DNA from: Halocatena marina
GTDB lineage: Archaea > Halobacteriota > Halobacteria > Halobacteriales > Haloarculaceae
NCBI RefSeq assembly: GCF_023276375.1
Contig: NZ_JALLPK010000001.1
Location: 2,480,001 to 2,544,000, forward strand
Reading direction: 5' to 3'
Length of the DNA stretch: 64,000 bases
Part shown: in pieces, positions 27,372-37,587 of the stretch
How the letters are laid out: each line of letters opens with the position of its first letter
How positions within the stretch are numbered: position 1 is the first letter of the stretch
Made by a program: the position numbers and the translations under genes
Notes under the pieces: generated by a model
What the model was told of the DNA's origin: nothing
Databases searched by the model: none
Seen by the model: only the letters and a program-made list of their open reading frames with translations

Positions 27372-28354
27372 TCTGCCTCCACCCGCACACCGTCTCTATC
27401 CAATTCAGCACGAAATGCCTCCTCACAACCGGGCGTGTAGCTGAGCGCGGTCGCTGTACTTGGGGATTCATCGAGCGCAACGATACAGCCGCCACCGCCT
27501 GCGCCCGTCAACTTTGCACCGAGAGCATCGGCATCGCGTGCGGCCCACACCATCGCATCGAGCGAGCGAGAAGAGACACCGAGTGCTGAGAGTAGTCCAT
27601 GATTGAAATCCATCAACTGACCGATTTTGTGGATGTCGCCCTCAGCAAGCGCCCGTTCACCTACTCGGACGATGTCACCAACCGTCCGTACTGTATCTGC
27701 AGCGAAGTCATACTCCTCACGGAGTGAGCGCACGCCAGAGACGAGTGCGCCTGTATCGCCAGTTCCGCCGTCATATCCGATGACAAACGGAAGTCTCGAA
27801 GCATTCTCGATCGGACGGCAATCGTCACCTTCGACACGGACTGCTCCACCCATTGCCGAGCAGAATGTGTCTGCTCGTGAGGCTTGTCCGTCTTGGACAT
27901 CGTATTCGACACGATAGGCGCGGTCTGCGATCTCCGTGGGCGAAAGCTCGATTCCGATTTCGCGCGTCGCAGCATCGATGGCTGCGACTACGACAGCTGC
28001 GGACGAACCAAGGCCTGCCCCCAGCGGAATGTCGCTTTCGATGGTGATCGTGAACCCGACGTTCTCGTCGGCCACATCGCGGACCTGATCGATCGCACCA
28101 TCAACGTAGCCCACTGCAGCCTCGACGAGCGGGCGTGGAACGTCGACATCTGCGTTCAAGACTCCATCACCGTACTCAACAGAGAATCCATCGAGCGTGA
28201 GATCCTGAGTCTGTACCCGAAGCCGATCGTCGTCGCGTGCTTTGGCGGTCACTGTTGCCCGGCGTTCGATAGCGCACGGAACCGCTGGTTCCCCGTACAC
28301 GACGGCGTGCTCGCCGAAAAGATACACCTTCCCCGGCGCGCTTGAAACAGTCAT
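27368..28354 (-). CDS. mvk: Mevalonate kinase
   Basis: It is a GHMP kinase that makes 5-phosphomevalonate for isoprenoid lipid synthesis. The 328-residue protein has the N-terminal SAPGKVYLFGEHAVVYGEPA motif, the ATP loop PLGAGLGSSAAVVVA and the C-terminal KLTGAGGGGCIVAL motif. It is followed directly by ipk (overlap ATGA). A 214-base gap separates it from rps2 upstream, so it probably has its own promoter although it continues the direction of the ribosomal operon. Confidence 0.95.
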   Translation of the reverse strand: MTVSSAPGKVYLFGEHAVVYGEPAVPCAIERRATVTAKARDDDRLRVQTQDLTLDGFSVEYGDGVLNADVDVPRPLVEAAVGYVDGAIDQVRDVADENVGFTITIESDIPLGAGLGSSAAVVVAAIDAATREIGIELSPTEIADRAYRVEYDVQDGQASRADTFCSAMGGAVRVEGDDCRPIENASRLPFVIGYDGGTGDTGALVSGVRSLREEYDFAADTVRTVGDIVRVGERALAEGDIHKIGQLMDFNHGLLSALGVSSRSLDAMVWAARDADALGAKLTGAGGGGCIVALDESPSTATALSYTPGCEEAFRAELDRDGVRVEAE

Positions 28355-28568
28355 GCCTCTTCCTTCCGAGAGAGATGGCTAAAAACATCCGAACCGCGTC
28401 GCTTTCGCTCGTTGGATCTGACCGGACGAACCGATCCTCCGGGAAGCGCTCTACGATCGAGAACGAGGGCTAACAAGCGTGACAAACGGTGCATAACCGA
28501 CTAACTGTGTCACCACTCATAAGGAAAACAGCCAGTTACAACGCACAGATACGACGAAAAGCGGCGGT

Positions 28569-29366
28569 TCAGATACCTTCCTCGAAGTCTTCTAGCGCGT
28601 ACGTCGGTTCGCCACCACGGTTGTCGAGAACCTCGTTGGCGAGGAGCCAGTAGACGACAGAAAGCGCTCGACGACCTTTGTTGTTCGTTGGAACGACGAG
28701 ATCGACGTTGTCGGTCGTGTTATTCGAGTCACACATCGCGACGACAGGAATGCCGACGGTAATCGCTTCCTTGACGGCTTGTGCGTCGCCAATCGGGTCG
28801 GTTACGACGACAACGTCCGGTTCGATGTATCCCTCGTACTTTGGATTCGTGAGCGTTCCTGGGATGAACCGGCCGGTTCGTGCGCGTGCACCGACGGCCG
28901 TCGCGAACTTCTCGGCAGGGAACCGACCATACTGACGCGAGGAAGCGACGAGGATCTGGTCGGGCTGGTAGTTAGCGATGAATTGGGCAGCCGTTCGGAT
29001 GCGCGAATCTGTCCGGCTCACATCGAGCACGTACAGTCCATCCGTCCGAACACGATGGATGAACCGCTCCATCGATTCGGTTTTTTGTTGGGTGCCGATG
29101 TGAACACCGGCAGCGAGATAGTCCTCGACTGGGATGAGGAGATCTGCTTCCTCATCTGGCATTACATCCTCGTCGAGAACAGGCTCGTCCTCGGTGGCAA
29201 CCTCATCTGCCTGCTCGGGTTCGTCTGCCGTTTCTGTCTGTGATTCTGCTTCTTTCTCTGCGTCCGTCAGCGATTCTGTGTTCATATCCGTATTTTCCAT
29301 CTCGGTCTCGGGAGACTGATCGTCGTCCGAAGCAGACTCCTCAAGACCTTCTTCGTTGTTACTCAT
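28569..29366 (-). CDS. rps2: 30S ribosomal protein S2
   Basis: It is a small-subunit ribosomal protein of 265 residues. The conserved part starts around residue 80 ([18 protein letters not shown]) and includes [18 protein letters not shown] and the [10 protein letters not shown] region. The first 75 residues are a very acidic extension rich in Glu, Asp and Thr, a halophilic trait. Its start overlaps the enolase stop by four bases. It is the last gene of the ribosomal series before the mevalonate genes. Confidence 0.96.
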   Translation of the reverse strand: MSNNEEGLEESASDDDQSPETEMENTDMNTESLTDAEKEAESQTETADEPEQADEVATEDEPVLDEDVMPDEEADLLIPVEDYLAAGVHIGTQQKTESMERFIHRVRTDGLYVLDVSRTDSRIRTAAQFIANYQPDQILVASSRQYGRFPAEKFATAVGARARTGRFIPGTLTNPKYEGYIEPDVVVVTDPIGDAQAVKEAITVGIPVVAMCDSNNTTDNVDLVVPTNNKGRRALSVVYWLLANEVLDNRGGEPTYALEDFEEGI

Positions 29367-30559
29367 GCGTTTGTCTCGATTCGGATGAGTTCGTTAAGTT
29401 TCGCTGTTCGCTCGCCACCAACCGCACCCGTTTTGATGAACGGGGCAGCGGTTGCCACGGCGAGGTGTGCGATGGTCGTGTCCTCAGTCTCGCCGCTCCG
29501 GTGTGAAATGACCGGAGCGTATCCGTTTTCAACGGCGAGTTCGACGGCATCGAATGCGTCTGTCAGTGTTCCGATCTGGTTCGGTTTGATGAGAATGCTG
29601 TTTGCTGCATCCTGCTCGATACCCTCTGTGAGCCGATCGGTGTTCGTCACGAACAGATCGTCACCACAGACGAGCGTTTGGTCACCGACACGTTCTGTCA
29701 GCGCTTCGAAGCCGTCATAGTCGTTCTCTTCTAATGGGTCCTCGACGTACACGAGGCCGTACTCGGTGACGAGATCAGCAACGTACTCGATCTGCTCGTC
29801 GGTCGTCCGTGATGTGTCTGAATAATGGTATTTTCCCCCATCAAACAGCTCTGATGCTGCTGCGTCGATGCCGAAGCTGATCTCAAAGCCCATCTCCTCG
29901 CTGACGGTCTCGGTCGCTTCGGCCATGATTTCGAACGCCTCACTGTCAGCGATCGATGGCGACCACGCGCCTTCGTCGCTCTTTTCGGCTGAGATCCCAC
30001 GGTCTGAGAGGATGTCATGGACCGCCTGATGCACTCTGGCGTTGGCAAAGACGGCATCCGAAACGCTCGGTGCGCCGACTGGCGCTGCGAGGAACTCTTG
30101 AATGTCGGTTCCGCCCGTAGCGTGTTCACCACCACCAATAGCGTTTCCGAGCGGTGTCGGGTAGTCCCCACCACGGAATGCACCACCGAGATGCTGATAG
30201 AGCGGCGCACCGAGCATATCCGCTCCAGCCTTTGCTGCTGCCATGCTGATTGCGACCGCGCTGTTCGCACCGATCTCACCGAAGTTGTCGGTTTCATCAG
30301 CCTCACGGAGCGTTCGATCGATGGATCGCTGATCACCAGCGTAGACTTGCCCTTCGAGCCGTGGAATGGCGAGCGATCGGGCTTGTGCAATAGCCTCGTC
30401 CGCGGGGAGTTCGATGGCCTCGTACTCACCGGTGCTCGCACCGCTTGGGGCACTTGCGCGTCCAAAACCACCACTTTCAGTAGAGACATCCGCTTCGACA
30501 GTCGCGTTCCCTCGGGAATCGAGGACCTTTCGAAGACGAATCTCAGTGATGAGTGTCAT
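29363..30559 (-). CDS. eno: Enolase
   Basis: It interconverts 2-phosphoglycerate and phosphoenolpyruvate in glycolysis and gluconeogenesis. The 398-residue protein has [13 protein letters not shown] at the N-terminus, the metal ligands in [19 protein letters not shown] and [11 protein letters not shown], the catalytic lysine in [13 protein letters not shown], and the [18 protein letters not shown] motif near the C-terminus. It overlaps rpoK and rps2 by four bases each; enolase within this operon is a classical archaeal arrangement. Confidence 0.97.
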   Translation of the reverse strand: MTLITEIRLRKVLDSRGNATVEADVSTESGGFGRASAPSGASTGEYEAIELPADEAIAQARSLAIPRLEGQVYAGDQRSIDRTLREADETDNFGEIGANSAVAISMAAAKAGADMLGAPLYQHLGGAFRGGDYPTPLGNAIGGGEHATGGTDIQEFLAAPVGAPSVSDAVFANARVHQAVHDILSDRGISAEKSDEGAWSPSIADSEAFEIMAEATETVSEEMGFEISFGIDAAASELFDGGKYHYSDTSRTTDEQIEYVADLVTEYGLVYVEDPLEENDYDGFEALTERVGDQTLVCGDDLFVTNTDRLTEGIEQDAANSILIKPNQIGTLTDAFDAVELAVENGYAPVISHRSGETEDTTIAHLAVATAAPFIKTGAVGGERTAKLNELIRIETNA

Positions 30560-30771
30560 TGTAACTCTCCTCTGCCGTTGTTGTCGCTATCTCCAGATCC
30601 CCGCTTTACGGTAAAGGGTAACACTCCTGCGTCGTACTCCTCGGCCGCAATGAGAATCGGTTCAGTCTGAGTCGTATCAACGAGGACGGGGGCCCCGAAG
30701 GTTACCTGCAGCGCTCGTGCGCCGATGATGCGTGCTTTCTCATATCGGTTGTGTCGCTGTTGCATCGACAT
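30556..30771 (-). CDS. rpoK: RNA polymerase subunit K (RpoK/Rpb6)
   Basis: It is a small RNA polymerase subunit of about 71 residues. The conserved core [20 protein letters not shown] and [18 protein letters not shown] matches Rpb6/omega. Three starts are close together (GTG 30774, ATG 30771, ATG 30765); ATG 30771 overlaps the rpoN stop as TGATG and is taken here, while 30765 gives the family-like [10 protein letters not shown]. The C-terminus is a short polar extension. Confidence 0.92.
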   Translation of the reverse strand: MSMQQRHNRYEKARIIGARALQVTFGAPVLVDTTQTEPILIAAEEYDAGVLPFTVKRGSGDSDNNGRGELQ

Positions 30772-30965
30772 CACTGGTATGGGGAAACGACGTCAACGAG
30801 GTCTTTGTGCGAGACGAGCATTCGTCTACAACACGGCCGCTCGATACCGAGGTTATCGAGCACAACCTCGGGTGATTCATCACCTTCACGCGTACGTTGT
30901 TTGAACTCCTCCCAGTGCTCTCCGACGACCTTACCACACGTGAAACACCGAACGGGTACCATCAT
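30771..30965 (-). CDS. rpoN: RNA polymerase subunit N (RpoN/Rpb10)
   Basis: It is a 64-residue zinc-binding RNA polymerase assembly subunit. [18 protein letters not shown] carries the first CxxC, and [12 protein letters not shown] the adjacent cysteine pair that completes the zinc site of Rpb10. It lies 12 bases after rps9 and overlaps rpoK. The assignment is certain from the motif and the operon. Confidence 0.96.
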   Translation of the reverse strand: MMVPVRCFTCGKVVGEHWEEFKQRTREGDESPEVVLDNLGIERPCCRRMLVSHKDLVDVVSPYQ

Positions 30966-30977
30966 GACGTGATCACC

Positions 30978-31376
30978 TTAACGATAAGATTTCTGGTAGC
31001 GAGCGCGGGCTCCGGGACCGCCCCACTTCTTGGATTCGGATTGTCGAACATCGTTCACCAGCAGCGACCGATCGAAGCTCATGAACGCATCGCGCAGTTC
31101 TGCGTCGTTCGTGTGCTCAACGAGTCCACGTGCGATGGCCGTCCGAACTGAATCGGCCTGTCCGCTGATTCCACCGCCGGAGACGCTGACATCGATATCG
31201 ATGCCGTCACGGAGCTCTTCGTCGGCGATACGAAACGGCTCCAGCATTTTCAATCGGGACTGTTCCGGCTCGACTAGTTCGACGGGCTGTGCGTTTATGC
31301 GAACTCGCCCTTTGCCATCGCTGACGGTGGCACGGGCAATTGCAGTCTTTTTCTTTCCACTCGTGTTGGTTACCAT
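30978..31376 (-). CDS. rps9: 30S ribosomal protein S9
   Basis: This 132-residue small-subunit protein has the family motifs [10 protein letters not shown] at the start, [20 protein letters not shown] in the middle and the basic C-terminus [17 protein letters not shown], whose tail reaches the tRNA in the ribosomal P site. It starts inside the last codons of rpl13 (seven-base overlap). Confidence 0.97.
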   Translation of the reverse strand: MVTNTSGKKKTAIARATVSDGKGRVRINAQPVELVEPEQSRLKMLEPFRIADEELRDGIDIDVSVSGGGISGQADSVRTAIARGLVEHTNDAELRDAFMSFDRSLLVNDVRQSESKKWGGPGARARYQKSYR

Positions 31377-31825
31377 GTGACGTTTGCCCCCAGTCGCTCG
31401 CTGATATCGCTCAACGAGACAAATTTGATGTTCGATAGTCGATCGAGCGAGGTGTCTTCGAGAACCTCGGGCTCTACTTCAATGTCGCTTTTGCTTTCGT
31501 ACGGATTCCCGATATAACATCGGACGTTCTCGAACGCCTCTCTCCCGCGTGGACGTTTGTATGGAATCATCCCACGGATCGAGCGTTTGAAGATCCGGTC
31601 CGGACGCTTTGGGTAGTATGGACCCCGGTCAGAGCCGACATCCAGACGCTTTTCGAAGACAGACATGACGTCCTCGTCGTTCCCGGTGATGACGGCTCGC
31701 TCTGCGTTGACAACAGCGATCCGTTCACCATCGAGTGCACGACTGGCAACGTTGCTCGCCACGCGTCCGAGAATACAGTCTCGGGCGTCAACGATCACGT
31801 CTGCGTCGAATTCAGCGGCGTTCAT
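31370..31825 (-). CDS. rpl13: 50S ribosomal protein L13
   Basis: This 151-residue large-subunit protein has [16 protein letters not shown] at the N-terminus, ERAVITGN, and the conserved [20 protein letters not shown] motif. It overlaps rpl18e by four bases and rps9 by seven, in the order rpl18e-rpl13-rps9 that is conserved in archaea. Confidence 0.97.
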   Translation of the reverse strand: MNAAEFDADVIVDARDCILGRVASNVASRALDGERIAVVNAERAVITGNDEDVMSVFEKRLDVGSDRGPYYPKRPDRIFKRSIRGMIPYKRPRGREAFENVRCYIGNPYESKSDIEVEPEVLEDTSLDRLSNIKFVSLSDISERLGANVTW

Positions 31826-32169
31826 CGAATCACCCGGACGCTAGATCCTTCGGGATTGCGCTCAAGTGCCTGTTCGAGTTCGATGGCCTCACCAACCTGA
31901 CCGATCTTGGTCTGGGCCGTACCAGAGAAGTCGACGGCAGCAACGGTGACCTCCTTTCGGAGCGCACCACTACCGAGAACTTTTCCGGGAACGATGACCG
32001 TCTCGTCCTCTTTGGCGTACCGCTCGATGCGACCGAGGTTAACCTCGGCGTGCGTCCGCCGGGGCTTTTCCAGCCGCTCGGCGACATCACCCCATACGGC
32101 GGCACCGCCTCTCGCAGCCCGCTTGCAGTCGGCGATGAGACTCTTCAGTCTCGGGTTTGTCTTATTCAT
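31822..32169 (-). CDS. rpl18e: 50S ribosomal protein L18e
   Basis: It is a 115-residue archaeal/eukaryotic large-subunit protein. The conserved stretch [18 protein letters not shown] and the later [20 protein letters not shown] identify it. The frame is open upstream across tRNA-Leu, but the ATG at 32169, 13 bases after the tRNA 3-prime end, is the right start (MNKTNPRL). Confidence 0.96.
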   Translation of the reverse strand: MNKTNPRLKSLIADCKRAARGGAAVWGDVAERLEKPRRTHAEVNLGRIERYAKEDETVIVPGKVLGSGALRKEVTVAAVDFSGTAQTKIGQVGEAIELEQALERNPEGSSVRVIR

Positions 32170-32181
32170 GATCCTGAGAAA

Positions 32182-32266
32182 TGCAGGGAGCAGGATTTGA
32201 ACCTGCGGACCTCTACAGGACAGCGCCCTGAACGCTGCGCCGTTGGCCAAACTTGGCTATCCCTGC
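32182..32266 (-). tRNA. tRNA-Leu (anticodon CAG)
   Basis: An 85-base cloverleaf reads on the minus strand: acceptor GCAGGGA paired with TCCCTGC plus discriminator A; a D-arm; anticodon stem CAGCG/CGCTG with loop TTCAGGG (anticodon CAG at 32228-32230); a long variable arm; and T-arm GCAGG-TTCAAAT-CCTGC. The long variable arm and the A discriminator fit leucine. There is no intron. CCA is not encoded. It sits between rpoD and rpl18e and is probably cut from the operon transcript. Confidence 0.95.
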
Positions 32267-32443
32267 TCATCGTGTGTGTTGGCCGGGACTCCCACATACC
32301 ACTTTCGATGCGCTCGCCGTGTGTCGGTCGAGACGATACAACCAAACCCGTAGCCGTAACCGCAACCGTATCAGCTGACGTTACGCTCGCTGTGGTTGTG
32401 GCTCGGGTAGTGGTTGTAGTTGTGGATGTGAGAGTCTCGGTTG

Positions 32444-33262
32444 TCATAGTGAAACTGCCTCTTCGAGTTCGTCTGCTCTGTCGTGGAGCGTGTCGCTGGC
32501 TGCAAGCACCAGTTCATCGACGCTCATCGATCCGTCGCTTTCGACGTGGAACACGAATGCGTTCGGCACGTCGCGCACCGCAACTTCCTTTCCTGGGTAG
32601 CGATTTGTCAAATCGTTGTCGAAGGTCTCGGTTGCAACGAGCTGACCGTTCGCCGGTTCGACGCCGTCGTTTCCAGCAACAGCGTGCTCTGCGGAACTCT
32701 CCTTGATGATTCCGCGGAGGATATTCGGCTCGGTTGGTTCGTCCTCGAACGATTCTCGATCACCGACGACATCGACGGTTTGGAGATGGCGATATCCAAC
32801 CGCGACACCACCTTGATTCTTGGCGTGCTCGCGCCCGCGACTCATCACGGCATCGGCTTCGAGTTCGAGCCGTTGCGGTGAGTCGGCCGTCTCTGGGTAT
32901 TTTAATTCGATGATCGGGATGTTCTTATCGGCAGGCTGCACGAGTGCGTCGCTCGATACGAGATCGCCGGAGTAGGCGGTTGCCGGTCCCTCGACATCCA
33001 TCGCCAACGTGACGCTGTCACCTTCCTCGAACTCGCCTGCTGGCGTCGTGAGTGGAACCAGACCCAAGCGGAGAGCGATCTGCTCGTCGAACATCACGGA
33101 CGAGTTCTCGACGATTCGAACGGAGTCGATCGAAAGCGTCGGGACGTCCGCGATGAGCGCTCGCCGTATCCCATTTGCGAACGCGGGAGTGACATCGTGG
33201 ACGACAAAGCGCGCTTTGCGCTCGTCCCGATCGATGAACTGCACCTCGAAATCACCTGTCAT
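32444..33262 (-). CDS. rpoD: RNA polymerase subunit D (RpoD/Rpb3)
   Basis: It is the alpha-like assembly subunit of archaeal RNA polymerase. The 272-residue protein shows [20 protein letters not shown] (the dimerisation helix shared with alpha) and [10 protein letters not shown]. It contains no cysteine at all, so the iron-sulfur cluster carried by subunit D in some archaea is absent. It starts one base after the rps11 stop. It is followed by a Thr/Val-coding low-complexity gap and then tRNA-Leu. Confidence 0.95.
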   Translation of the reverse strand: MTGDFEVQFIDRDERKARFVVHDVTPAFANGIRRALIADVPTLSIDSVRIVENSSVMFDEQIALRLGLVPLTTPAGEFEEGDSVTLAMDVEGPATAYSGDLVSSDALVQPADKNIPIIELKYPETADSPQRLELEADAVMSRGREHAKNQGGVAVGYRHLQTVDVVGDRESFEDEPTEPNILRGIIKESSAEHAVAGNDGVEPANGQLVATETFDNDLTNRYPGKEVAVRDVPNAFVFHVESDGSMSVDELVLAASDTLHDRADELEEAVSL

Positions 33263-33263
33263 A

Positions 33264-33653
33264 TCAGAACCCGCTGTTTTTCGGTGGTCGAGTCCCGTCG
33301 TGGGGGATTGGGGTCACGTCTTCGATTCGGCCGATTTCGAGCCCTGCTCGGGCGAGTGCTCGGATCGCTGCTTGTGCGCCCGGACCAGGATTTTTCTGTA
33401 GGTTGCCACCAGGCCCACGGACGCGAACATGGACGCCGTCGAGACCTTGTGCCAAGATGTCCTCTGCGACGACTTCGGCCATCTGCATCGCTGCGTACGG
33501 CGAAGCTTCATCGCGGTTTTGCTTTACAACTGATCCACCACTGGATTTAGCGAGCGTCTCTGCGCCCGTCTCGTCCGTGATGGTGATGATGGTGTTGTTG
33601 AACGATGCGTGAATATGGGCGATACCCCATCGTCCGTCAGATTCCGAACTCAT
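33264..33653 (-). CDS. rps11: 30S ribosomal protein S11
   Basis: This 129-residue protein has [18 protein letters not shown], the platform-binding core, and the C-terminal [17 protein letters not shown] motif that is invariant in archaeal and eukaryotic S11. It lies six bases after rps4 in the order rps13-rps4-rps11-rpoD that is standard in archaea. Confidence 0.97.
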   Translation of the reverse strand: MSSESDGRWGIAHIHASFNNTIITITDETGAETLAKSSGGSVVKQNRDEASPYAAMQMAEVVAEDILAQGLDGVHVRVRGPGGNLQKNPGPGAQAAIRALARAGLEIGRIEDVTPIPHDGTRPPKNSGF

Positions 33654-33659
33654 GATATG

Positions 33660-34187
33660 TTACTCTTGACCCTCCGCCCGAGCCGGGTGAAGTTCGTCGG
33701 CCAGCGGGCTTGTTTCGTTGTATGCGATACTGTCCTCTTCGTGGGTGTGGACGGTGTAAGATGGCACTGTCACACTGCGACCGTTGACCGTGACGTGGCC
33801 GTGGGTGATGAACTGACGCGCCTGTTTCGGCGTGTTTCCGAGACCCTTACGGTACGCAATCGTCTGAAGACGGCGTTCGAGAAGGTCTGTCTCATCGAGA
33901 CTGAGAACGTCGTCGGGGCCGTCTTCTGAACCGAGAATCCCGGCTCGGCGGAGACGGTCCAAGAACTCCGTTGCCTCTTCTGCGGCAGCTTCTACGTCGC
34001 CCTGTTCACGCCCGAGAAGCGATCGGGCTTCCCGTCGGTACGATCGCAGTTCGGACTGGGTTCGCCAGAGTTCCTCTTTGTTTTGGAGGCCGTAGCGACC
34101 GAGAAGACCTCCTTCCTCGGCGATCCGTTCGCCCTGATAGGGGTGATTCGGCGTCTCGTAAAATTTCGTGTTCTTCCCGAGTGTCAT
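33660..34187 (-). CDS. rps4: 30S ribosomal protein S4
   Basis: This 175-residue primary-binding protein has the archaeal N-terminus [18 protein letters not shown], a helical domain, and an S4 RNA-binding domain in the C-terminal half ([19 protein letters not shown]). Its ATG overlaps the end of rps13. Assignment is secure. Confidence 0.97.
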   Translation of the reverse strand: MTLGKNTKFYETPNHPYQGERIAEEGGLLGRYGLQNKEELWRTQSELRSYRREARSLLGREQGDVEAAAEEATEFLDRLRRAGILGSEDGPDDVLSLDETDLLERRLQTIAYRKGLGNTPKQARQFITHGHVTVNGRSVTVPSYTVHTHEEDSIAYNETSPLADELHPARAEGQE

Positions 34188-34678
34188 TACTCAGCCTCCT
34201 CCTCTTTGATCGCTTCAACGTTGACGCCGACCGTTCCTTCGGTACGGCCGGTGGACTTGGTACGCTGTCCACGAACCTTCTGGCCGCGCTTGTGGCGGAC
34301 GCCCTTATACGAGTCGATCATCTTCATACGGTTGACGTTCTGTCGAACCGTCATTTCGAGATCGTTGCCCGTCTCGTGGGTCGTCGATCCCGTGAAGTAG
34401 CTCCGGCGGTGATTCGTGAGCCACTCGGGGACGGTGTCGGCGTAGTTCTCAACCTGGTCGATGACAGCATCGATCGTCTCGTCGTCGAGACGACCGAATA
34501 TGGTTGTGCGGTCGATACCAACGCTCTGGCAGATGATTCGGGCAGTCCGTCGACCGATACCGTTCATCTCGCTGAGCGCCCGCTCGGCGGACTTCGTTCC
34601 GTCGAGATCTGTTTGTCCGATGCGGACGAAATATCGGATATCCTCCTCATCATCCGCTTGGGTGTCTTCCGAACTCAT
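34187..34678 (-). CDS. rps13: 30S ribosomal protein S13
   Basis: This 163-residue small-subunit head protein has [20 protein letters not shown] at the N-terminus, a helix-hairpin-helix ([17 protein letters not shown]) and the C-terminal [20 protein letters not shown] motif. It is the first protein gene of the operon, 15 bases after tRNA-Ser, so the tRNA and the ribosomal genes share a transcript. Confidence 0.97.
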   Translation of the reverse strand: MSSEDTQADDEEDIRYFVRIGQTDLDGTKSAERALSEMNGIGRRTARIICQSVGIDRTTIFGRLDDETIDAVIDQVENYADTVPEWLTNHRRSYFTGSTTHETGNDLEMTVRQNVNRMKMIDSYKGVRHKRGQKVRGQRTKSTGRTEGTVGVNVEAIKEEEAE

Positions 34679-34692
34679 GGATGGTGATCAGA

Positions 34693-34777
34693 CGTCGTGG
34701 CGGGGATTCGAACCCCGGAGGCTTAACGCCACTGAGTTAGCAACCCAGCGCCTTGGGCCATGCTTGGCTACCACGAC
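34693..34777 (-). tRNA. tRNA-Ser (anticodon GCT)
   Basis: An 85-base cloverleaf reads on the minus strand: acceptor GTCGTGG / CCACGAC with discriminator G, anticodon stem CTGGG/CTCAG with loop TTGCTAA (anticodon GCT at 34739-34741), a long variable arm and T-arm CGGGG-TTCGAAT-CCCCG. The long variable arm and the G discriminator fit serine. It has no intron. It opens the ribosomal protein operon. Confidence 0.95.
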
Positions 34778-34857
34778 ACATACTACCGCCCAGGCGTACC
34801 CGGACTCGGGGAACCGCACCCCTACATTCGATTGTACTCATAGCAACCCGGTGGTCG

Positions 34858-34868
34858 TACTTAAATAC
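34858..34868 (-). promoter_or_regulatory. TATA box of the tRNA-Ser / ribosomal operon
   Basis: On the minus strand the sequence GTATTTAAGTACG is a strong archaeal TATA box, about 85 bases before the 5-prime end of tRNA-Ser. Transcription would begin near 34837, leaving a leader of some 60 bases to be removed from the tRNA. Confidence 0.6.
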
Positions 34869-35002
34869 ACCGATGACCGGGAATCGAGTGTTGGAATACC
34901 ATACAGAGTGGCCCAATTCAGTTGGAATTAGAAAGTTATATTAAGCATGAAAAACCGGCAACGACCGATTGTTACTTGGACGGTACCTGTGGGTGATCAG
35001 CG

Positions 35003-35959
35003 TCACGCACCGATATACTCCTCGTTGATGACCCACTCATCATCGTCTTTGATCATATACTCGCCATAGTACGGCACGCGGTCGTGTACGACGTCGCGAA
35101 ACGCTGTTCGGATCTCGGGTTTTGTCATCTCACCCATCGACTTGAGGTCGTCGTTTCGGTTGAGACAACCCTTGAGGTAGCCGTTGTGGGTCACCCGTAC
35201 GCGGTGACAGTTAGCGCAGAAATCCTCGTTTCCGACTGGATCGACGACTTCGACCAGACCACCGTCGATCCAGTACCGTCGGCGGTCGTGCATAGTGCGG
35301 TGTTCAACTTGATCGGCCTGCTCATTGAGCCAGCCGTGAACCCGATCGATGTCGATCGCCCAGTCAGGCCGACCAGCGAGTTCGGGCATGTACTCGATGA
35401 GTTGGAGCTGGAGTCCCTCGTTTTCGGCGACGTGTTCGACCATCTCGGGAACGTAGCCCGCTGTCGCATCGAACACGACCATGTTCAGCTTGACTGGTGT
35501 CAGTCCTGCATCGACCGCCGCGAGAACGCCCTCGATGACGTCGTCGTAGGCACCACTCTGTGTGACCTCACGGAAGGCTTCTGGGTCCAGCGCGTCTTGA
35601 GAGACGTTTACGCGATCGAGACCAGCATCGAGAAGCGCTTCAGCCCGGCCCGGGAGGAACGTCCCGTTGGTTGTGAGGGACACCTCCATTGAATCGGGTG
35701 TTCGGCGAACGATCGTTTCGAGATCATCTCGAAGCATCGGCTCGCCACCAGTGAACTTGACCGCATTGACGTCGAACTCCTCAGCTACTTCGAGGAACTG
35801 AACGACGTCGTCGGTACTCATCTCCTCGTCTTGTGGCTCCATCGGGCCACGTGTGTCGCCCAACCCTTCGTTGTGACAGTAGATACAATCGAAATTACAG
35901 CGATCGGTGAGCGAAACCCGAACACCGGTGACCGCACGACCGAACCCGTCGATGAGCAT
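35003..35959 (-). CDS. moaA: GTP 3-prime,8-cyclase MoaA
   Basis: It is a radical-SAM enzyme that starts molybdenum cofactor synthesis by converting GTP to the cyclic precursor. It has two iron-sulfur sites: the radical-SAM motif CNFDCIYC near the N-terminus and the C-terminal CANCHRV...GCLN cluster that binds [15 protein letters not shown] is the SAM-binding GGE motif. The ATG at 35959 (MLIDGFGR) is preferred to 35974. The product has 318 residues. It is divergent from the Mrp gene. Confidence 0.94.
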   Translation of the reverse strand: MLIDGFGRAVTGVRVSLTDRCNFDCIYCHNEGLGDTRGPMEPQDEEMSTDDVVQFLEVAEEFDVNAVKFTGGEPMLRDDLETIVRRTPDSMEVSLTTNGTFLPGRAEALLDAGLDRVNVSQDALDPEAFREVTQSGAYDDVIEGVLAAVDAGLTPVKLNMVVFDATAGYVPEMVEHVAENEGLQLQLIEYMPELAGRPDWAIDIDRVHGWLNEQADQVEHRTMHDRRRYWIDGGLVEVVDPVGNEDFCANCHRVRVTHNGYLKGCLNRNDDLKSMGEMTKPEIRTAFRDVVHDRVPYYGEYMIKDDDEWVINEEYIGA

Positions 35960-36154
35960 GTTCGATACTACCACTACGCAGGCTTAAGCCCCGTGGCGAT
36001 ACTGACCCAGATGTAACCATATTTGATTACATGCTCGGTTGATGTATGCTCAGACGGTTACAGACTACTCGAAAGGAGGATTGATTCACGTGCCGAATCT
36101 GCTTGCAACCGGATCGGTCACAATCCTTATTCGCGGGCCAGCGATAACGGTGAT

Positions 36155-37186
36155 ATGAACAAAGACGATATTCTCGACCGGCTCAAAGCGGTCGAGGACC
36201 CCGATTTTGGGGAGGATATTGTATCTCTTGGATTGGTCAACTCAGTCGAGATCGAAGATGAGTCGGTGCACATCTCACTCGCACTCGGGGCTCCGTACTC
36301 GCCCAACGAAACCGCGATCGCACAGGACGTGCGCGAAGTCCTCGCAGAGACGGACCTCGACGTGTCGCTCTCGGCCGCTGTTGACACCGGACTGTCCCCC
36401 GACGAGCAGGTGCTTCCGAACGTGGAAAACATCATCGCCGTCGCGTCCGGGAAAGGCGGTGTCGGCAAGAGCACCGTCGCGGTGAATCTCGCCACCGGAC
36501 TCGCCGACCTCGGTGCCAACGTCGGTCTGTTCGATGCCGATATCTACGGTCCAAACGTCCCACGGATGGTAAGTGCCGACGAGGGACCACAGGCCACAGC
36601 CGAAGAAACGATCATCCCGCCGGAGCGATTCGGTGTGAAGCTGATGAGCATGGCGTTTCTCGTCGGAGAGGACGATCCTGTCATCTGGCGCGGCCCGATG
36701 GTGCATAAGATCATCACCCAACTCTGGGAAGATGTCGAATGGGGCGCACTCGATTACATGGTCGTCGATCTTCCACCTGGGACGGGCGATACGCAACTCA
36801 CACTCCTCCAGAGTGTCCCGCTTGCGGGAGCGGTCATCGTCACGACACCACAGACGGTCGCGATCGATGACGCTCGAAAAGGGCTCCGCATGTTCGGCAA
36901 ACACGACACGCCCGTACTCGGTATTGTCGAAAACATGAGTTCGTTCCGGTGTCCTGACTGCGAGTCAACACACGCGATCTTCGGCGAGGGAGGCGGACGG
37001 GCGTTCGCTGACGAGGTCGATATGCCCTTCCTCGGCGAACTTCCGCTCGATCCGAAGGTGCGCGAACGGGGCGATGACGGTGACCCGATCGTACTCGATG
37101 AAGACTCCGAGACTGGGCGTGCGTTCCAATCGTTCACGGAGAACGTTGCGAACAACGTCGGAATCGTGCGGCGAAAACAGAACTGA
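36155..37186 (+). CDS. Mrp/ApbC-type iron-sulfur cluster carrier ATPase
   Basis: It is a P-loop NTPase that carries and transfers iron-sulfur clusters in the cytosol. The first 95 residues are an MIP18/DUF59 domain (DILDRLKAVEDPDFGEDIV). Then comes the deviant Walker A motif SGKGGVGKSTVAVNLA, LFDADIYGPNVPRM, and a CPDC pair (MSSFRCPDCES) that fits cluster binding. It has 343 residues with the ATG at 36155; the frame is open further upstream without homology. A small gene follows three bases later. Confidence 0.92.
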   Translation: MNKDDILDRLKAVEDPDFGEDIVSLGLVNSVEIEDESVHISLALGAPYSPNETAIAQDVREVLAETDLDVSLSAAVDTGLSPDEQVLPNVENIIAVASGKGGVGKSTVAVNLATGLADLGANVGLFDADIYGPNVPRMVSADEGPQATAEETIIPPERFGVKLMSMAFLVGEDDPVIWRGPMVHKIITQLWEDVEWGALDYMVVDLPPGTGDTQLTLLQSVPLAGAVIVTTPQTVAIDDARKGLRMFGKHDTPVLGIVENMSSFRCPDCESTHAIFGEGGGRAFADEVDMPFLGELPLDPKVRERGDDGDPIVLDEDSETGRAFQSFTENVANNVGIVRRKQN

Positions 37187-37188
37187 AC

Positions 37189-37410
37189 ATGGGTGTCGAA
37201 AACGATCCGGAGAAGGCAGCGTTTCTGCGGGAGATTGCCGAGGAGGTACGCGACGAGACCGAATCGAATAGCGAGCAGGTCGCTGCCATCCTGTACAGAG
37301 TGTCAGATATATATGACGAAAGTGAAGACACAACGCCACAGGACATTTATCTGAATATGAAGTATATTTTGAATGTGAAAGAACAGGGCGGGATCAAGCG
37401 CCGCCAATAG
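37189..37410 (+). CDS. Small helical protein downstream of Mrp
   Basis: This 73-residue, mostly helical charged protein (MGVENDPEKAAFLREIAEEV...) has no motif I can name. It starts three bases after the Mrp-type gene and so is surely translated from the same transcript, which suggests a helper role with the cluster carrier. It has no cysteine. A basic tail (GGIKRRQ) ends it. Confidence 0.7.
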   Translation: MGVENDPEKAAFLREIAEEVRDETESNSEQVAAILYRVSDIYDESEDTTPQDIYLNMKYILNVKEQGGIKRRQ

Positions 37411-37587
37411 TTCTCACGAGATTACTGTGGCTCGTGGGGCGTCGCAAACGCTGATTCATTTTGAGCGGTCACGACGAGAATGAGTGAAGTCAGATTCAGA
37501 ACCCGACGCACACAAGCGCTTTACTCTCGGCCTCTCGTTCGAAATAAGCGTGACATATAGGTAGATAGCCTTCCAAATCGGGCTACA

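Noticed and set aside
32166..32447. Thr-rich 93-codon frame across tRNA-Leu on the minus strand
   Set aside because: It covers the tRNA and ends inside it; the residue composition comes from a low-complexity spacer. Kept only as an observation about the spacer.
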